Shown here one piece after another: positions 1 to 8,108 of a stretch of DNA of 12,668 nucleotides. Under the pieces are notes generated by a model. That model saw only the letters and a program-made list of their open reading frames with translations, searched no databases and was not told where the DNA came from. Both the position numbers and the translations under genes were made by a program. Source of the stretch: an uncultured Prevotella sp. Its GTDB lineage: Bacteria; Bacteroidota; Bacteroidia; Bacteroidales; Bacteroidaceae. The DNA is taken from contig CAKQDG010000066.1 of NCBI GenBank assembly GCA_934219025.1, forward strand, positions 1 to 12,668, read 5' to 3'. The first letter of the stretch is position 1; each line of letters opens with the position of its first letter.

Positions 1-817
1 CCAGCGTGTATTCCTCGCCAAACATCTTTCCGTCTTCGCAGATAAAGGCGAGACGGTCAACATCCGGGTCAACAACGATTCCGAGGTCGTATCCGCCCTT
101 AGCCATTTCTCCCATGATGCCACCGAGATTCTTCTCCAGCGGTTCCGGGTTATGGGCGAAATCGCCGTCAGGAATACCGTTCAGCACCTTATATTCCACT
201 CCGAGCTTCTCAAGAAGTTCTGGCAGGATGATGCCTCCAACAGAATTTATGGTGTCTACACAAACCTTGAAGTGAGCATTCTTGATTGCCTCAACATCCA
301 CAAGCCTTAAATCGAGAACAGACTTGATGTGTTTTTCATTAAAGCTGTCGTCCTTATGATAATGTCCAAGTTTGTCCACCTCCGCATAGCAGAAGTCCTC
401 GCTTTCAGCAATTGAAAGAACTTCATTGCCATCGGCTTTGGTAAGAAATTCGCCCTCATTATTCAACAGTTTAAGGGCATTCCACTGCCGCGGGTTATGA
501 CTGGCAGTGATGATTATTCCGCCAGCAGATTTAGACATTATAACGGCAAGTTCTGTAGTAGGTGTCGTGGCCAAGCCGATGTCGAGCACGTCATATCCCA
601 TTCCCATCAGTGTGCCGCAAACCACGTTGCGCACCATATCGCCTGAGATTCGTGCATCCCTGCCCACAACAATAGTGTTGCTCTCCGACTTCTTGCTCTT
701 GCGAATAAATGTGGCATACGCTGTAACGAATTTCACTATATCGAGCGGATTCAGAGTATCTCCCGTCTGTCCGCCAATAGTGCCGCGAATACCAGAAATA
801 GATTTTATCAGTGTCAT
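1..817 (-). CDS. glmM: Phosphoglucosamine mutase GlmM, N-terminal 272 residues (runs off left edge)
   Basis: GlmM interconverts glucosamine-6-phosphate and glucosamine-1-phosphate in the cytoplasm, the step that commits sugar to UDP-GlcNAc for peptidoglycan and lipid A. An uninterrupted reading frame runs from the ATG at 817 to the window edge, so only the first 272 of the roughly 460 residues usual for Bacteroidales GlmM are present. The phosphohexomutase landmarks are in order: the opening KSISGIRG, the catalytic phosphoserine loop TASHNP (residues 104-109, Ser106) and the metal loop DPDVDR (250-255). The sugar-binding and phosphate-binding domains lie outside the window. A purine-rich GAAAGGAA sits about 9 bases before the start. 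The gene begins 22 bases after the DUF4827-type lipoprotein and is probably cotranscribed with it. The family is certain; the choice of GlmM over another alpha-D-phosphohexomutase rests on overall resemblance to Bacteroides GlmM. Confidence 0.9.
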   Translation of the reverse strand, partial: MTLIKSISGIRGTIGGQTGDTLNPLDIVKFVTAYATFIRKSKKSESNTIVVGRDARISGDMVRNVVCGTLMGMGYDVLDIGLATTPTTELAVIMSKSAGGIIITASHNPRQWNALKLLNNEGEFLTKADGNEVLSIAESEDFCYAEVDKLGHYHKDDSFNEKHIKSVLDLRLVDVEAIKNAHFKVCVDTINSVGGIILPELLEKLGVEYKVLNGIPDGDFAHNPEPLEKNLGGIMGEMAKGGYDLGIVVDPDVDRLAFICEDGKMFGEEYTL

Positions 818-839
818 TTAAAAAATTCCTTTCAATTAA

Positions 840-1526
840 TTAATATCCCTCTTGATATGTTATGTCGTACAGGCAAGGGTATACTCCAGAAGTGGCATAC
901 GAATGTCCCTGACTGTGCGGAACGATTATTCTCACACGTGCAATCTCGGCAGTCTCTTGAAGCGTTGAAACATTAGTTCCTTCAGCCTCCGAATCCTTGG
1001 TCTGCTTGCCAATATTTATGTACGACAGCGGAACGAGCCAGCCAGACGGAACTGAAGCGCTTCCGTTGCCGTAAAGCGTATACATAAGACTGGAACTGGT
1101 GTCAAAACTTCCGGTAAACGTTCCGCTGGTGTTTGTAACGCTCATCTTGTCAACCAAAGAAATGTAATATCCAATCATATTTGAAGACTGCAGAGAGTCT
1201 GTCAGCAAGTTGTATTCCTGGTAACGGCACAAAACTGTAGCCGACTTCCCATTTTCAAGTTTCTTTCCGCATCCTTTACGGATTATCTGAAGATAGCAAC
1301 CGGAGTTATCCAAATATACATATTCATTCTTTGCCGTATCCGTTATACATTCATGTGCTATAAATTCAGCCTCGGTAATAACCTTGATGCCATTCTCGCT
1401 GATATATCTGTTGATAGCCGAGCGTTCCCTTTTCTTCTGGTCGGCGTATGTTTCCGAATCGCTACAGCTCGCCATGCCAAACGCCAAGGCCATCGTCATA
1501 ATAAACAAATATGCAATTTTCTTCAT
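840..1526 (-). CDS. DUF4827-type lipoprotein with FKBP-like domain
   Basis: A 228-residue predicted lipoprotein. The N-terminus is Lys-Lys, a hydrophobic stretch and a lipobox ending MASC, with Cys21 as the lipidated residue. I use the ATG at 1526; a TTG two codons upstream would add only two residues. The mature protein has a charged linker, then a region patterned like an FKBP-type peptidyl-prolyl isomerase: ENGKSATVLCRYQEYNL (the beta-strand opening), SFDTSS, GWLVPLSYINIG (the usual 'gw.eal..m..G') and a closing RVRIIVPHSQGHSYATSG followed by LYDITY. This matches the FKBP 'iPs..aYG' and final strand, but several active-site aromatics are not conserved, so isomerase activity is doubtful. 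From memory, Bacteroidales carry DUF4827 proteins beside glmM. The likely location is the periplasmic face of the outer or inner membrane. The role is unknown; a folding-factor or GldI-like role is inference. Confidence 0.75.
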   Translation of the reverse strand: MKKIAYLFIMTMALAFGMASCSDSETYADQKKRERSAINRYISENGIKVITEAEFIAHECITDTAKNEYVYLDNSGCYLQIIRKGCGKKLENGKSATVLCRYQEYNLLTDSLQSSNMIGYYISLVDKMSVTNTSGTFTGSFDTSSSLMYTLYGNGSASVPSGWLVPLSYINIGKQTKDSEAEGTNVSTLQETAEIARVRIIVPHSQGHSYATSGVYPCLYDITYQEGY

Positions 1527-1582
1527 TCTCAATAATTAAAATAAAAAACAAATTCTACTGGTGGGATATCCACATATTGTTG

Positions 1583-1610
1583 CAAATTTACAAATATTCA
1601 TTCAAACAAA
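1583..1610 (-). promoter_or_regulatory. Candidate Bacteroidota promoter for the lipoprotein-glmM pair
   Basis: On the minus strand a -7 box TAAATTTG (1583-1590) fits TAnnTTTG. Upstream lies TTTGTTTG (1603-1610), the expanded -33 form, but the gap is only 12-16 bases rather than the usual 19-21. The -7 match is good and the spacing poor. Transcription would start near 1577, giving a leader of about 50 bases. The 148-base gap and the hairpin just upstream support a separate promoter here. Confidence 0.35.
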
Positions 1611-1660
1611 AGATAGATTGCACACTATATTACGTAACTTTAACGTGCAGACTATACAAA

Positions 1661-1674
1661 ACGGCATTTGCCGT
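1661..1674 (-). terminator. Short hairpin directly after the DHH phosphoesterase stop
   Basis: ACGGCATTTGCCGT is a perfect 6-base inverted repeat (ACGGCA/TGCCGT) that begins on the base after the minus-strand TAG stop. Read on the minus strand it is followed by TTTTG. The position and the short T run suggest a weak intrinsic terminator for the upstream operon. The stem is short and partial read-through into the lipoprotein-glmM pair is possible. Confidence 0.45.
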
Positions 1675-2703
1675 CTACCATTTAAATTCCCTTATCGCCT
1701 TATTAACAATCATCTCAGCCTCATCCATAGAGCAGTTCAGATGCCCTCCCGAAGCATTGAGGTGACCACCACCGTTAAAATACATCTCTGCAAGCTTGTT
1801 GCACGGGAAATCATCCACCGACCTCAGACTTATCCAAATTGTATTCGGCTTTTCAGTATCTTCACGCAACGAAATGCTCAGCTTCATCCCCTTTATCTGC
1901 AGCGGCATATTAACAAGTCCTTCTGCATCGCCCTTAATGAAATGAAAATGTTTCAAGTCCTGGCGCGTTAATGTGAAATAGGCGGCATGACACTCTGGAA
2001 TGACATTAAGCTTGGCATACATCACATACCCCAAAAGGCGCATTCGCCAAAGGCTGTAGTTATTGAACACATTGCGGTAAATCTTGTCCTTGTTGATATC
2101 CTTCGTCAGCAGTTGGCTTATGATAAAGAATATTTCCGGACGAGTAGAGTTGTAAGTGAAGCCTCCCGTATCTGTCATCATTCCACAATAAATCGGCACA
2201 GCCACAGACTTGTCCATATCATCAAAGCCACCAAGCTGCCATATCAGCCGAAACACGAGCTCGCAAGTACTGCACGCCTCAGGATGAGACACCGTGATGT
2301 CCACTTCTACCGAAGGATTGAGATGGTGGTCCACAAGAACCTTTCTTGAATTGGATTCGGCAATCAACGGCTCTACTTCTGCCGTTCTGCTTGCATCGTT
2401 GAAATCAAGACAGAACATAAGGTCGGCTTCTTTTGCCGCTCTTTCCACCTCTTCCGCCTTTTTGTCATAGCGCAAGATATCCATTGAGCCTGGCAACCAT
2501 TGAAGAAAATTGGGGAACATGTCGGGCACAATTACTTTCACATCATCCTTTCCTCTCTGTTTCAGATATGCCGCCCATCCGAGCGAAGAACCTATGGCAT
2601 CGCCGTCAGGACTGCGATGAGAAAAGATAACTATGTGTTTTGCCTCGTCAATAAAAGAGTTGAGGCGTTCTGCCTCAACTCCTGTCAATAAGTTTATATC
2701 CAT
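1675..2703 (-). CDS. nrnA: DHH/DHHA1 phosphoesterase, NrnA-like oligoribonuclease / pAp phosphatase
   Basis: A 342-residue cytoplasmic protein of the DHH superfamily, of normal length for NrnA-like bifunctional enzymes that degrade short RNA oligomers to mononucleotides and dephosphorylate pAp to AMP. Metal-binding motifs are all visible: SHRSPDGDAIGSS (29-40, with D33 and D35), CLDFND (D100), the defining LVDHH (D125, H126, H127) and MTDTGGF (D178). The C-terminal DHHA1 domain ends in the substrate-binding GGGHLNASGG (311-320). All catalytic residues are present, so the enzyme should be active. The ATG at 2703 is the first plausible start. The gene follows the nucleotidyltransferase by 17 bases and is followed at once by a hairpin, so it is probably the last gene of its operon. 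Whether its main substrate is nanoRNA, pAp or a cyclic-dinucleotide product such as pApA cannot be told from sequence. Confidence 0.88.
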   Translation of the reverse strand: MDINLLTGVEAERLNSFIDEAKHIVIFSHRSPDGDAIGSSLGWAAYLKQRGKDDVKVIVPDMFPNFLQWLPGSMDILRYDKKAEEVERAAKEADLMFCLDFNDASRTAEVEPLIAESNSRKVLVDHHLNPSVEVDITVSHPEACSTCELVFRLIWQLGGFDDMDKSVAVPIYCGMMTDTGGFTYNSTRPEIFFIISQLLTKDINKDKIYRNVFNNYSLWRMRLLGYVMYAKLNVIPECHAAYFTLTRQDLKHFHFIKGDAEGLVNMPLQIKGMKLSISLREDTEKPNTIWISLRSVDDFPCNKLAEMYFNGGGHLNASGGHLNCSMDEAEMIVNKAIREFKW

Positions 2704-2720
2704 TATATTCTGGTAGTTGT

Positions 2721-3635
2721 TTACTTAAACAGCTGCTCCGGGTAAACGCCCTCGTCTACAAGTTTCTGTATACGGTCCACGGTGCCTTGACGGTCAGCAG
2801 CGTAAGTCACGCCAAACCACTTGCTCGTGGTATCAAGCACCTTGACCGAAGCCGTGCCGTCGTTAATAAGCTTGTTTACCATAAGCGGAATAAAGAATTC
2901 AGCCTTCAGGTTTGTCATATTCTCAGGCTTTGAAAGGAACTCCTTGAAATATTCCTCACTGTATTCAAAATAATCTGGCGTAAATCCCCAAACATTCATA
3001 GATACAGGAGTATTGTCGGCAACAGCCACCCAATCGCCGTTCTCATCCTTATAGCTTACCTTTCCATCGATGCGCATAATTTCGGTACGCTCAACAACGG
3101 TTGTAAGGTTGTCGTCTGCATCCTTAGAGCAGATACCGCGTGCCACAGTGCCGTTTTCAGACAAAGTGTTGCCCACGCGGAATCCCACCATCGCATATTT
3201 GTTTTTGCTACCCTCTGGCAATTCGCTCAAGAATTTGCCGATAACCATAAAGCAGTCGCGGTTGTAGAAGTCATCACAGTTGATTACACAGAAAGGCTCA
3301 TGCACAACCTCCTTTGCCATAAGCACGGCATGGTTCGTGCCCCAAGGTTTAACTCTTCCCTCCGGACATGAAAAACCGTCAGGCAGGGCATCAAGGCTCT
3401 GGAAGCAAAGTTCCAAAGGAATGTGTCCCTCATACTTGCTCAGAATCTTCTCGCGGAAGTCCTGTTCAAAATCCTTTCTTATTATGAACACAATCTTGCC
3501 AAATCCGGCTTGGATAGCGTCATATATTGAATAGTCCATAATGGTTTCACCGTTAGGACCCAGTCCGTCGAGCTGTTTCAGTCCGCCGTATCTGCTGCCC
3601 ATGCCGGCAGCAAGCAATACTAAAGTTGGTTTCAT
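2721..3635 (-). CDS. Sugar-1-phosphate-type nucleotidyltransferase
   Basis: A 304-residue NTP-transferase of the GT-A/RmlA-GalU fold. The nucleotide-binding signature LAAGMGSRYGGLKQ (8-21) opens the protein, the KPWGTNHAVL loop (97-106) matches the base/sugar-recognition region, and VINCDDFY (118-124, D121 and D122) supplies the metal-binding aspartates. Length agrees with a stand-alone transferase with no left-handed beta-helix acyltransferase tail, so it is not a GlmU. Such enzymes transfer a nucleotidyl group from an NTP to a sugar phosphate or similar alcohol phosphate. The sugar and nucleotide here are not determined. The ATG at 3635 is preceded by a purine-rich AAAAAAGGAAAAAA leader. 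The 80-base gap upstream shows no TAnnTTTG box, which suggests cotranscription with the membrane genes. The DHH gene follows after 17 bases. Confidence 0.82.
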   Translation of the reverse strand: MKPTLVLLAAGMGSRYGGLKQLDGLGPNGETIMDYSIYDAIQAGFGKIVFIIRKDFEQDFREKILSKYEGHIPLELCFQSLDALPDGFSCPEGRVKPWGTNHAVLMAKEVVHEPFCVINCDDFYNRDCFMVIGKFLSELPEGSKNKYAMVGFRVGNTLSENGTVARGICSKDADDNLTTVVERTEIMRIDGKVSYKDENGDWVAVADNTPVSMNVWGFTPDYFEYSEEYFKEFLSKPENMTNLKAEFFIPLMVNKLINDGTASVKVLDTTSKWFGVTYAADRQGTVDRIQKLVDEGVYPEQLFK

Positions 3636-3715
3636 AATTTTTTCCTTTTTTATAGTTAAGTTAATAAGTTAGATATATATTTTCTTCAAATTCTCTATTC
3701 CATAGTTTTTTCCAT

Positions 3716-4159
3716 TCACATAAACAGGTGCATGCCATAAACGATAGCCGCATACCGCAGAAATTTCCCTATTGTCATACTCGTAACAGTAATAGGCAAG
3801 TTGGCACGCATCAGCCCCAGCAACACAGTTATTGCGCTACCTATTACAGGCAGGAATGCGAAGAAAGCCATCCACGCTCCCCTACCCGCCATAAATTTCT
3901 GCGCACGATCCATATTTTTTTTCTTTATATGCAAATATTTCTCTATCCAGTCCATCCTGCCAAATGTGCCGATCCAATAGTTGAACAAGCCACCGGCAAC
4001 ATTACCGAGCGTTCCGAACACGAGAAGTCCCCAGGCTTGCAGTCCTGCTGCATGTAGCGCAGCAATAACCACCTCGCTATTGAAAGGCAACACGCTGCCG
4101 GCGAGCAAAGCGGAAAGGAACATTCCGAAATATCCGTACTGTGTGAGAAATTCTATCAT
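3716..4159 (-). CDS. YqaA/DedA-like small membrane protein (VTT domain)
   Basis: A 147-residue inner-membrane protein of the SNARE-associated/DedA (VTT) type, closest in form to the short YqaA group. Visible hallmarks are the opening amphipathic YGYFGMF segment, a membrane stretch with GSVLPFNSEV (21-30), the GNVAGGLFNYWIG signature (52-64) and a later hydrophobic segment, FLPVIGSAITVLLGLMR, at 102-118. DedA-family proteins are implicated in lipid scrambling and membrane homeostasis; the job of the short form is not established. The start is the ATG at 4159. The frame stays open to 4324, but those 55 extra codons lie inside the upstream membrane gene and read as Cys/His-rich non-family sequence. 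With the chosen start the gene begins 17 bases after its neighbour ends. Confidence 0.78.
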   Translation of the reverse strand: MIEFLTQYGYFGMFLSALLAGSVLPFNSEVVIAALHAAGLQAWGLLVFGTLGNVAGGLFNYWIGTFGRMDWIEKYLHIKKKNMDRAQKFMAGRGAWMAFFAFLPVIGSAITVLLGLMRANLPITVTSMTIGKFLRYAAIVYGMHLFM

Positions 4160-4176
4160 TCTTACTTTCTTTATCT

Positions 4177-5103
4177 TTATCCTAACAAATTGTATGCAGT
4201 CAATCCAACCAACATCAGGCAAACCACGACAAAGACAATATTCGTGGTTCTGGTTTTTGTCAATGCCACGAAATGAGCAAACAAGCAGCTCGTGTTTACA
4301 ACAAATATAGGCAACAGACAACATATGTGCTGCGGCTGCAAGACAAGGAATATAACAGTAAGGACATCCACTGTAATAAACAGTTCGAATATCATCCTTG
4401 TTCTAATCTTATCCAGATAACTGTTGCGCAGATAATGCACAATACCAATCAAGGCAAGAACGGCAAATATTCCCAATGTAGCAATGTGGTGCTCGTTCAC
4501 CATGGAATAATCCCACAAAGGAGAAAACTCGGTCAATCCATTGAAATGGTCTACAAATTCGTCAATTCTGCCTTGCCAGGCGTAATATCCGGAAGCAAAC
4601 CAATAAGGGGCAATTATACCCAATACAGAAGCCCAGAACATCTTATGGCTAATTGCCATCATGTTGTTTCCCATCAAGATCCACAGGAACGGCACGAAAT
4701 AAAGTATCTGCACGAAAGACATGCTTGCTATGCCAATGCAGGCAAAAGAATAGAACACCAGGCCAGGAGCTTTTTTGTCCTGGTATGTTCTGAACAGGGC
4801 AATATAAAACAGGATGAAGAAGAACTGCACCACAGCAGCATCCATCGACGCAAAGAGGAATGGCGAAGCACATGTCATGACAATGAACGAACACGACACC
4901 ATTCTGCTGTATATCCTTATCAAGGAGTTGCTATTGTTCAGTGTAACCATCATCAACACGGATACGGCAAACATTGCGAACTGTAGATACAGTCCGTCGG
5001 TCAATGCCCCGCCAACGAGCCACACTGCTATTGCATACAAAGACGCAACCGGAAATGCAAACCGGCTCTCTGCTATTTTATTCTGCAGTCTTTTCCTGAT
5101 CAT
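4177..5103 (-). CDS. Multi-pass integral membrane protein, function unknown
   Basis: A 308-residue protein made almost entirely of hydrophobic segments, about eight by eye, broken by short polar turns. The largest polar stretch is around residues 170-200 (YYAWQGRIDEFVDHFNG), probably an extracytoplasmic loop. The N-terminus is basic (MIRKRLQNK) with no cleavable signal. No catalytic motif is recognised and I cannot assign a family; it resembles unnamed Bacteroidales membrane proteins found after purD. Its ATG shares one base with the purD stop (TAATG), a classic sign of translational coupling, so its output should track purD. The downstream neighbour is another small membrane protein. A transporter role is possible but nothing in the sequence shows it. 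Confidence 0.72.
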   Translation of the reverse strand: MIRKRLQNKIAESRFAFPVASLYAIAVWLVGGALTDGLYLQFAMFAVSVLMMVTLNNSNSLIRIYSRMVSCSFIVMTCASPFLFASMDAAVVQFFFILFYIALFRTYQDKKAPGLVFYSFACIGIASMSFVQILYFVPFLWILMGNNMMAISHKMFWASVLGIIAPYWFASGYYAWQGRIDEFVDHFNGLTEFSPLWDYSMVNEHHIATLGIFAVLALIGIVHYLRNSYLDKIRTRMIFELFITVDVLTVIFLVLQPQHICCLLPIFVVNTSCLFAHFVALTKTRTTNIVFVVVCLMLVGLTAYNLLG

Positions 5104-6371
5104 TATAAATCCTGTCCGATGTCTCTTCTGAAATATTTGTCAGTAAATTGAATTTTCCCAGCTTCGGTAAACGACTTGCGCAGAGCCTCTTCCTTGTCTT
5201 TTCCGTAAGAGCTCACAGCGATAACCCTACCGCCGTTTGTTACCACCTCGCCGTCTTTAACTGTCGTTCCGGAATGGAACACGATGCTGCCTTCTATATT
5301 TTGGATTCCATTTATAGGATATCCCTTGACATATTTCTCAGGATAGCCGCCGCTCACGAGCATAACACAAACGGCAGCCCTGTCGTCGAATTCAATCTTG
5401 CGCTTGTCAAGATCCCCCTTCGCCACACCTTCGAGCAAATCCACAAGGTCGCTCTTTATACGAAGCATTACGCTCTCTGTTTCGGGATCACCCATTCGGC
5501 AGTTGTATTCAATCACCATAGGTTCTCCCTCAACATTTATAAGTCCGAAGAAGATAAATCCTTTATAATCGATATTCTCTTCGGCAAGGCCCTCAACCGT
5601 AGGACGGATGATGCGGTCTTCCACCTTCTTCATCCATTCCTTTGTGGCGAAAGGCACAGGCGTAACGCTACCCATACCGCCGGTGTTCAAGCCCGTGTCG
5701 TGCTCGCCGATACGCTTGTAGTCCTTTGCCTCAGGCAGGATTTTGTAGTTTTTACCGTCTGTCAGCACAAACACCGAACATTCAATTCCGCTGAGGAATT
5801 CCTCGATAACCACCTGTGCCGAGGCATTTCCGAACATACCGCCAAGCATCTCGCGCAGTTCCTTCTTTGCCTCTTCGAGTGTGGGGAGAATCAATACGCC
5901 CTTTCCGGCGCACAGTCCGTCAGCCTTGAGCACGTATGGAGCCTTGAGCGTTTCAAGGAATTTCAGTCCTTCGTCAAGAGTTGTCCCGTCGAAAGTCTTG
6001 TATTTTGCCGTCGGAATATTGTGGCGCTGCATAAATCCCTTTGCGAAATCCTTTGAGCCTTCGAGCACGGCGCCTTTTTTTGACGGACCTATTACAGGAA
6101 TGTCTTTTGTGCGCTCATCATTCTTGAAATCATCATAAATACCCTTTACCAACGGATCCTCGGGACCGACAACAACCATATCGACTTTATTCTCGACACA
6201 GAAATTCTTCAATGCGTCAAAGTCGTCAGCCTTTATATTTACGTTCTCGCCCGTTTCTGCCGTTCCGGCATTTCCCGGTGCGATAAAAAGTTTTTCCACT
6301 TTCGGGCTTTGTGCTATTTTCCAAGCCAAAGCATGCTCGCGTCCACCGCTGCCTAAAAGAAGTATTTTCAT
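5103..6371 (-). CDS. purD: Phosphoribosylamine-glycine ligase (GAR synthetase)
   Basis: PurD makes glycinamide ribonucleotide from phosphoribosylamine, glycine and ATP, the second step of de novo purine synthesis, in the cytoplasm. The 422 residues match the normal length. Family marks run through the whole protein: the N-terminal GSGGREHAL (7-15), the PGNAGT substrate loop (32-37), GPEDPL (69-74), the ATP-grasp lysine region [14 protein letters not shown] (146-159), NTGGMG (229-234), the metal and ATP-binding [10 protein letters not shown] (288-297) and the C-terminal YFRRDIG (413-419). No key residue is missing. The ATG at 6371 is followed directly by the conserved [10 protein letters not shown] start. 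A well-formed promoter lies just upstream, and the stop overlaps the start of the following membrane gene. Confidence 0.97.
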   Translation of the reverse strand: MKILLLGSGGREHALAWKIAQSPKVEKLFIAPGNAGTAETGENVNIKADDFDALKNFCVENKVDMVVVGPEDPLVKGIYDDFKNDERTKDIPVIGPSKKGAVLEGSKDFAKGFMQRHNIPTAKYKTFDGTTLDEGLKFLETLKAPYVLKADGLCAGKGVLILPTLEEAKKELREMLGGMFGNASAQVVIEEFLSGIECSVFVLTDGKNYKILPEAKDYKRIGEHDTGLNTGGMGSVTPVPFATKEWMKKVEDRIIRPTVEGLAEENIDYKGFIFFGLINVEGEPMVIEYNCRMGDPETESVMLRIKSDLVDLLEGVAKGDLDKRKIEFDDRAAVCVMLVSGGYPEKYVKGYPINGIQNIEGSIVFHSGTTVKDGEVVTNGGRVIAVSSYGKDKEEALRKSFTEAGKIQFTDKYFRRDIGQDL

Positions 6372-6400
6372 AATTTTATTTGAAAAATGTTTTATGCTTG

Positions 6401-6435
6401 CAAAATTACAACAATATGTTATTTCTGCAAAAAAA
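6401..6435 (-). promoter_or_regulatory. Bacteroidota promoter for the purD operon
   Basis: On the minus strand, TAATTTTG (6401-6408) fits the -7 consensus TAnnTTTG exactly. TTTTTTTG (6428-6435) ends in the -33 TTTG, with a spacer of 19 bases, the textbook distance for the primary sigma factor of Bacteroides. Transcription would begin near 6395, leaving a leader of about 24 bases. This indicates that purD starts its own transcript rather than depending on the mutase upstream. No PurR or riboswitch structure is visible in the short leader. Confidence 0.65.
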
Positions 6436-6475
6436 TATTGATAGTATTGGGATAAAAATATGAAATATCTTTGTC

Positions 6476-7945
6476 TTACAGCAATCCGAGTTCGCGGAGC
6501 TTCCCTTCAATCACAGTCACTCCTCCCTCAACGTTGCTCTCGATATTGAGCGGCATAACTGGGTCGTGGAGCGACATGCGCAGGAGCAGCCAACCATCTT
6601 CTTCGGCATTGGCGCAACTCACCCGGATGCCTTCGTAGTTAGGTTCTACGAGTGTCCAACCGGGAACGGCAGCAAATTTAGCCTTCATATCCTCAAGTAT
6701 TTTCTCCCCCTGCGCCTTGAAGTCCGACATGGTGAGTTTTATTCTTATCTCCTTACTCTCCTTAGGCTGTTTCAGTGTGGCAATAAGGTCTTGCAACTGC
6801 TTTCCCTCTTTGTTCAACTTTGCTGCATCTATAATGAGCTTTGCTGCAAGATAGGCACCGTCGTCGAGGAAATAGTTCTCGCGCAGTGCGGCATGCCCCG
6901 ATGTTTCGATGGCGAGCCAACACTCCTCGCCGGCATTGTTCAGGCGGATGCCCTCGTTGATAACGTTCTTGTAGCCGCGGCGGAAGCGGTGGTGTTTGCC
7001 ACCCTTTTCGCTGATGAACTCAGCCAGTCCGTCGGAAGTAACAGAATCGGTAACCACCGTGCTGCCCGGATGTTCCTTGAGGATAACGGCTGCGATGAGT
7101 GCGATAAGCGCATTGCGGTTTATCGGTTCGCCTTTATGGTCAACGATAGCCGATCGGTCAACGTCGGTATCAAAGATAATGCCAAGGTCGGCATGACTCT
7201 TCTTCACAGCTTCACAAACCGAAACCATAGCCTCGGCATTTTCCGGATTCGGGATATGATTTGGGAATCTGCCGTCCGGCTCAAGGAATTGGCTTCCCTT
7301 TGTATCGGCACCGAGCTGACAGAGAATCTTCTCGAAGAATCCGCCGTTGCCGTTGCCTGCATCCACTATGATATGCATGCCGGCGAGCGGATGCTCATAG
7401 TCGTCGTCATTCACTCCCTTGCGGATATAGTCGGCAAGGTGGCGTGAATATATCGTCATGAAATCAAGCGCCGAGCTGTTGCCCTTTGCTCCTTCATATT
7501 TATAATCTCCCTTTGCCGCAATGTCGAGGATTGCGGCTATGTCCTTCTTGTCGAGTCCACCATTAGGAGTGAAGAATTTCAGTCCGTTGCGGTTGAACGG
7601 CAGATGACTTGCCGTTACCATCACCGATGCGGACGCCTTCACCGGTTCGCTCACTGTGGTCATAAACATTGCCGGAGTGGAAGCCAGTCCGCAGTCAATA
7701 ACATCTGCACCGGCCTCAACAGCCCCATTGATGAATGCCGTTTTCAGGCTTTCGCCTGACAGTCGGCAGTCTGTGCCGATGGCAATCTTTATATCGTTCT
7801 CGCCTGTAGTGGTTCTAATCCATTTCACGAACGACTGTGCGATAATCTCAGTCGCTTCCGGTGTAAGATTAACATGTTCGCCCTCGATACCTTCGAGAGC
7901 CACGCCCCTGATGTCGGAGCCGTTTTGTAGTTTTTCCCAATTCAT
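6476..7945 (-). CDS. Phosphomannomutase/phosphoglucomutase (alpha-D-phosphohexomutase)
   Basis: A 489-residue cytoplasmic enzyme of the alpha-D-phosphohexomutase superfamily, complete with all four domains. The phosphoserine loop is [11 protein letters not shown] (111-121, Ser113), the metal loop DTDVDR (259-264), the sugar-binding loop ETSGH (347-351) and the phosphate-binding C-terminal loop RMSLHDP (456-462). It moves phosphate between C1 and C6 of a hexose. Sequence does not settle mannose versus glucose, and the ETSGH loop (not the usual GExSGH) marks a distinct subgroup. It is a distant paralogue of the GlmM at the left edge. The ATG at 7945 opens directly into the conserved NGSDIRG. 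A candidate promoter lies 31 bases upstream, and a 104-base gap with a separate promoter follows before purD. Confidence 0.9.
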   Translation of the reverse strand: MNWEKLQNGSDIRGVALEGIEGEHVNLTPEATEIIAQSFVKWIRTTTGENDIKIAIGTDCRLSGESLKTAFINGAVEAGADVIDCGLASTPAMFMTTVSEPVKASASVMVTASHLPFNRNGLKFFTPNGGLDKKDIAAILDIAAKGDYKYEGAKGNSSALDFMTIYSRHLADYIRKGVNDDDYEHPLAGMHIIVDAGNGNGGFFEKILCQLGADTKGSQFLEPDGRFPNHIPNPENAEAMVSVCEAVKKSHADLGIIFDTDVDRSAIVDHKGEPINRNALIALIAAVILKEHPGSTVVTDSVTSDGLAEFISEKGGKHHRFRRGYKNVINEGIRLNNAGEECWLAIETSGHAALRENYFLDDGAYLAAKLIIDAAKLNKEGKQLQDLIATLKQPKESKEIRIKLTMSDFKAQGEKILEDMKAKFAAVPGWTLVEPNYEGIRVSCANAEEDGWLLLRMSLHDPVMPLNIESNVEGGVTVIEGKLRELGLL

Positions 7946-7975
7946 GGTCTATTCCAATTAAGTTAAATTCATCAG

Positions 7976-8006
7976 CAAACTTACATATTTTTTTTTAATT
8001 ATCAGA
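7976..8006 (-). promoter_or_regulatory. Candidate promoter for the phosphohexomutase gene
   Basis: On the minus strand, TAAGTTTG (7976-7983) matches TAnnTTTG. Nineteen bases upstream sits TCTG (8003-8006), one base off TTTG. The spacer contains a run of nine A/T pairs (7988-7996). Transcription would start near 7969, giving a leader of about 24 bases. Confidence 0.5.
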
Positions 8007-8054
8007 TAATATTGGAGAAAAAGCATATTTACATCCTACTTTACAAGTATTTCA

Positions 8055-8085
8055 CTTGATATTTCCAACAAAATTATTAACTTTG
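8055..8085 (+). promoter_or_regulatory. Bacteroidota promoter for the MNT nucleotidyltransferase gene
   Basis: TAACTTTG (8078-8085) matches the -7 consensus. CTTG (8055-8058) is one base off the -33 TTTG, at exactly 19 bases. Transcription would begin near 8092, about 17 bases before the ATG. It shares the intergenic region, back to back, with the mutase promoter. Confidence 0.6.
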
Positions 8086-8108
8086 CGTGCGGCAAAACAT
8101 ACAAGTTT

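Noticed and set aside
4160..4324. 55-codon N-terminal extension of the YqaA-like protein
   Set aside because: It overlaps the upstream same-strand gene, reads as Cys-rich non-family sequence, and the family start MIEFLTQYGYFG is met exactly at 4159.
4273..4986. 237-codon open frame on the plus strand
   Set aside because: It is antisense to the polytopic membrane gene; the product is a hydrophilic Gln/His/Asn-rich mixture with no recognisable feature.
5148..6056. 302-codon open frame on the plus strand
   Set aside because: It lies wholly antisense to purD, whose conserved motifs are unmistakable. The translation is Cys/His-rich and resembles no family.
6566..7447. 293-codon open frame on the plus strand
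   Set aside because: It is antisense to the phosphohexomutase, which has all its catalytic loops; the long frame follows from codon bias in the real gene.
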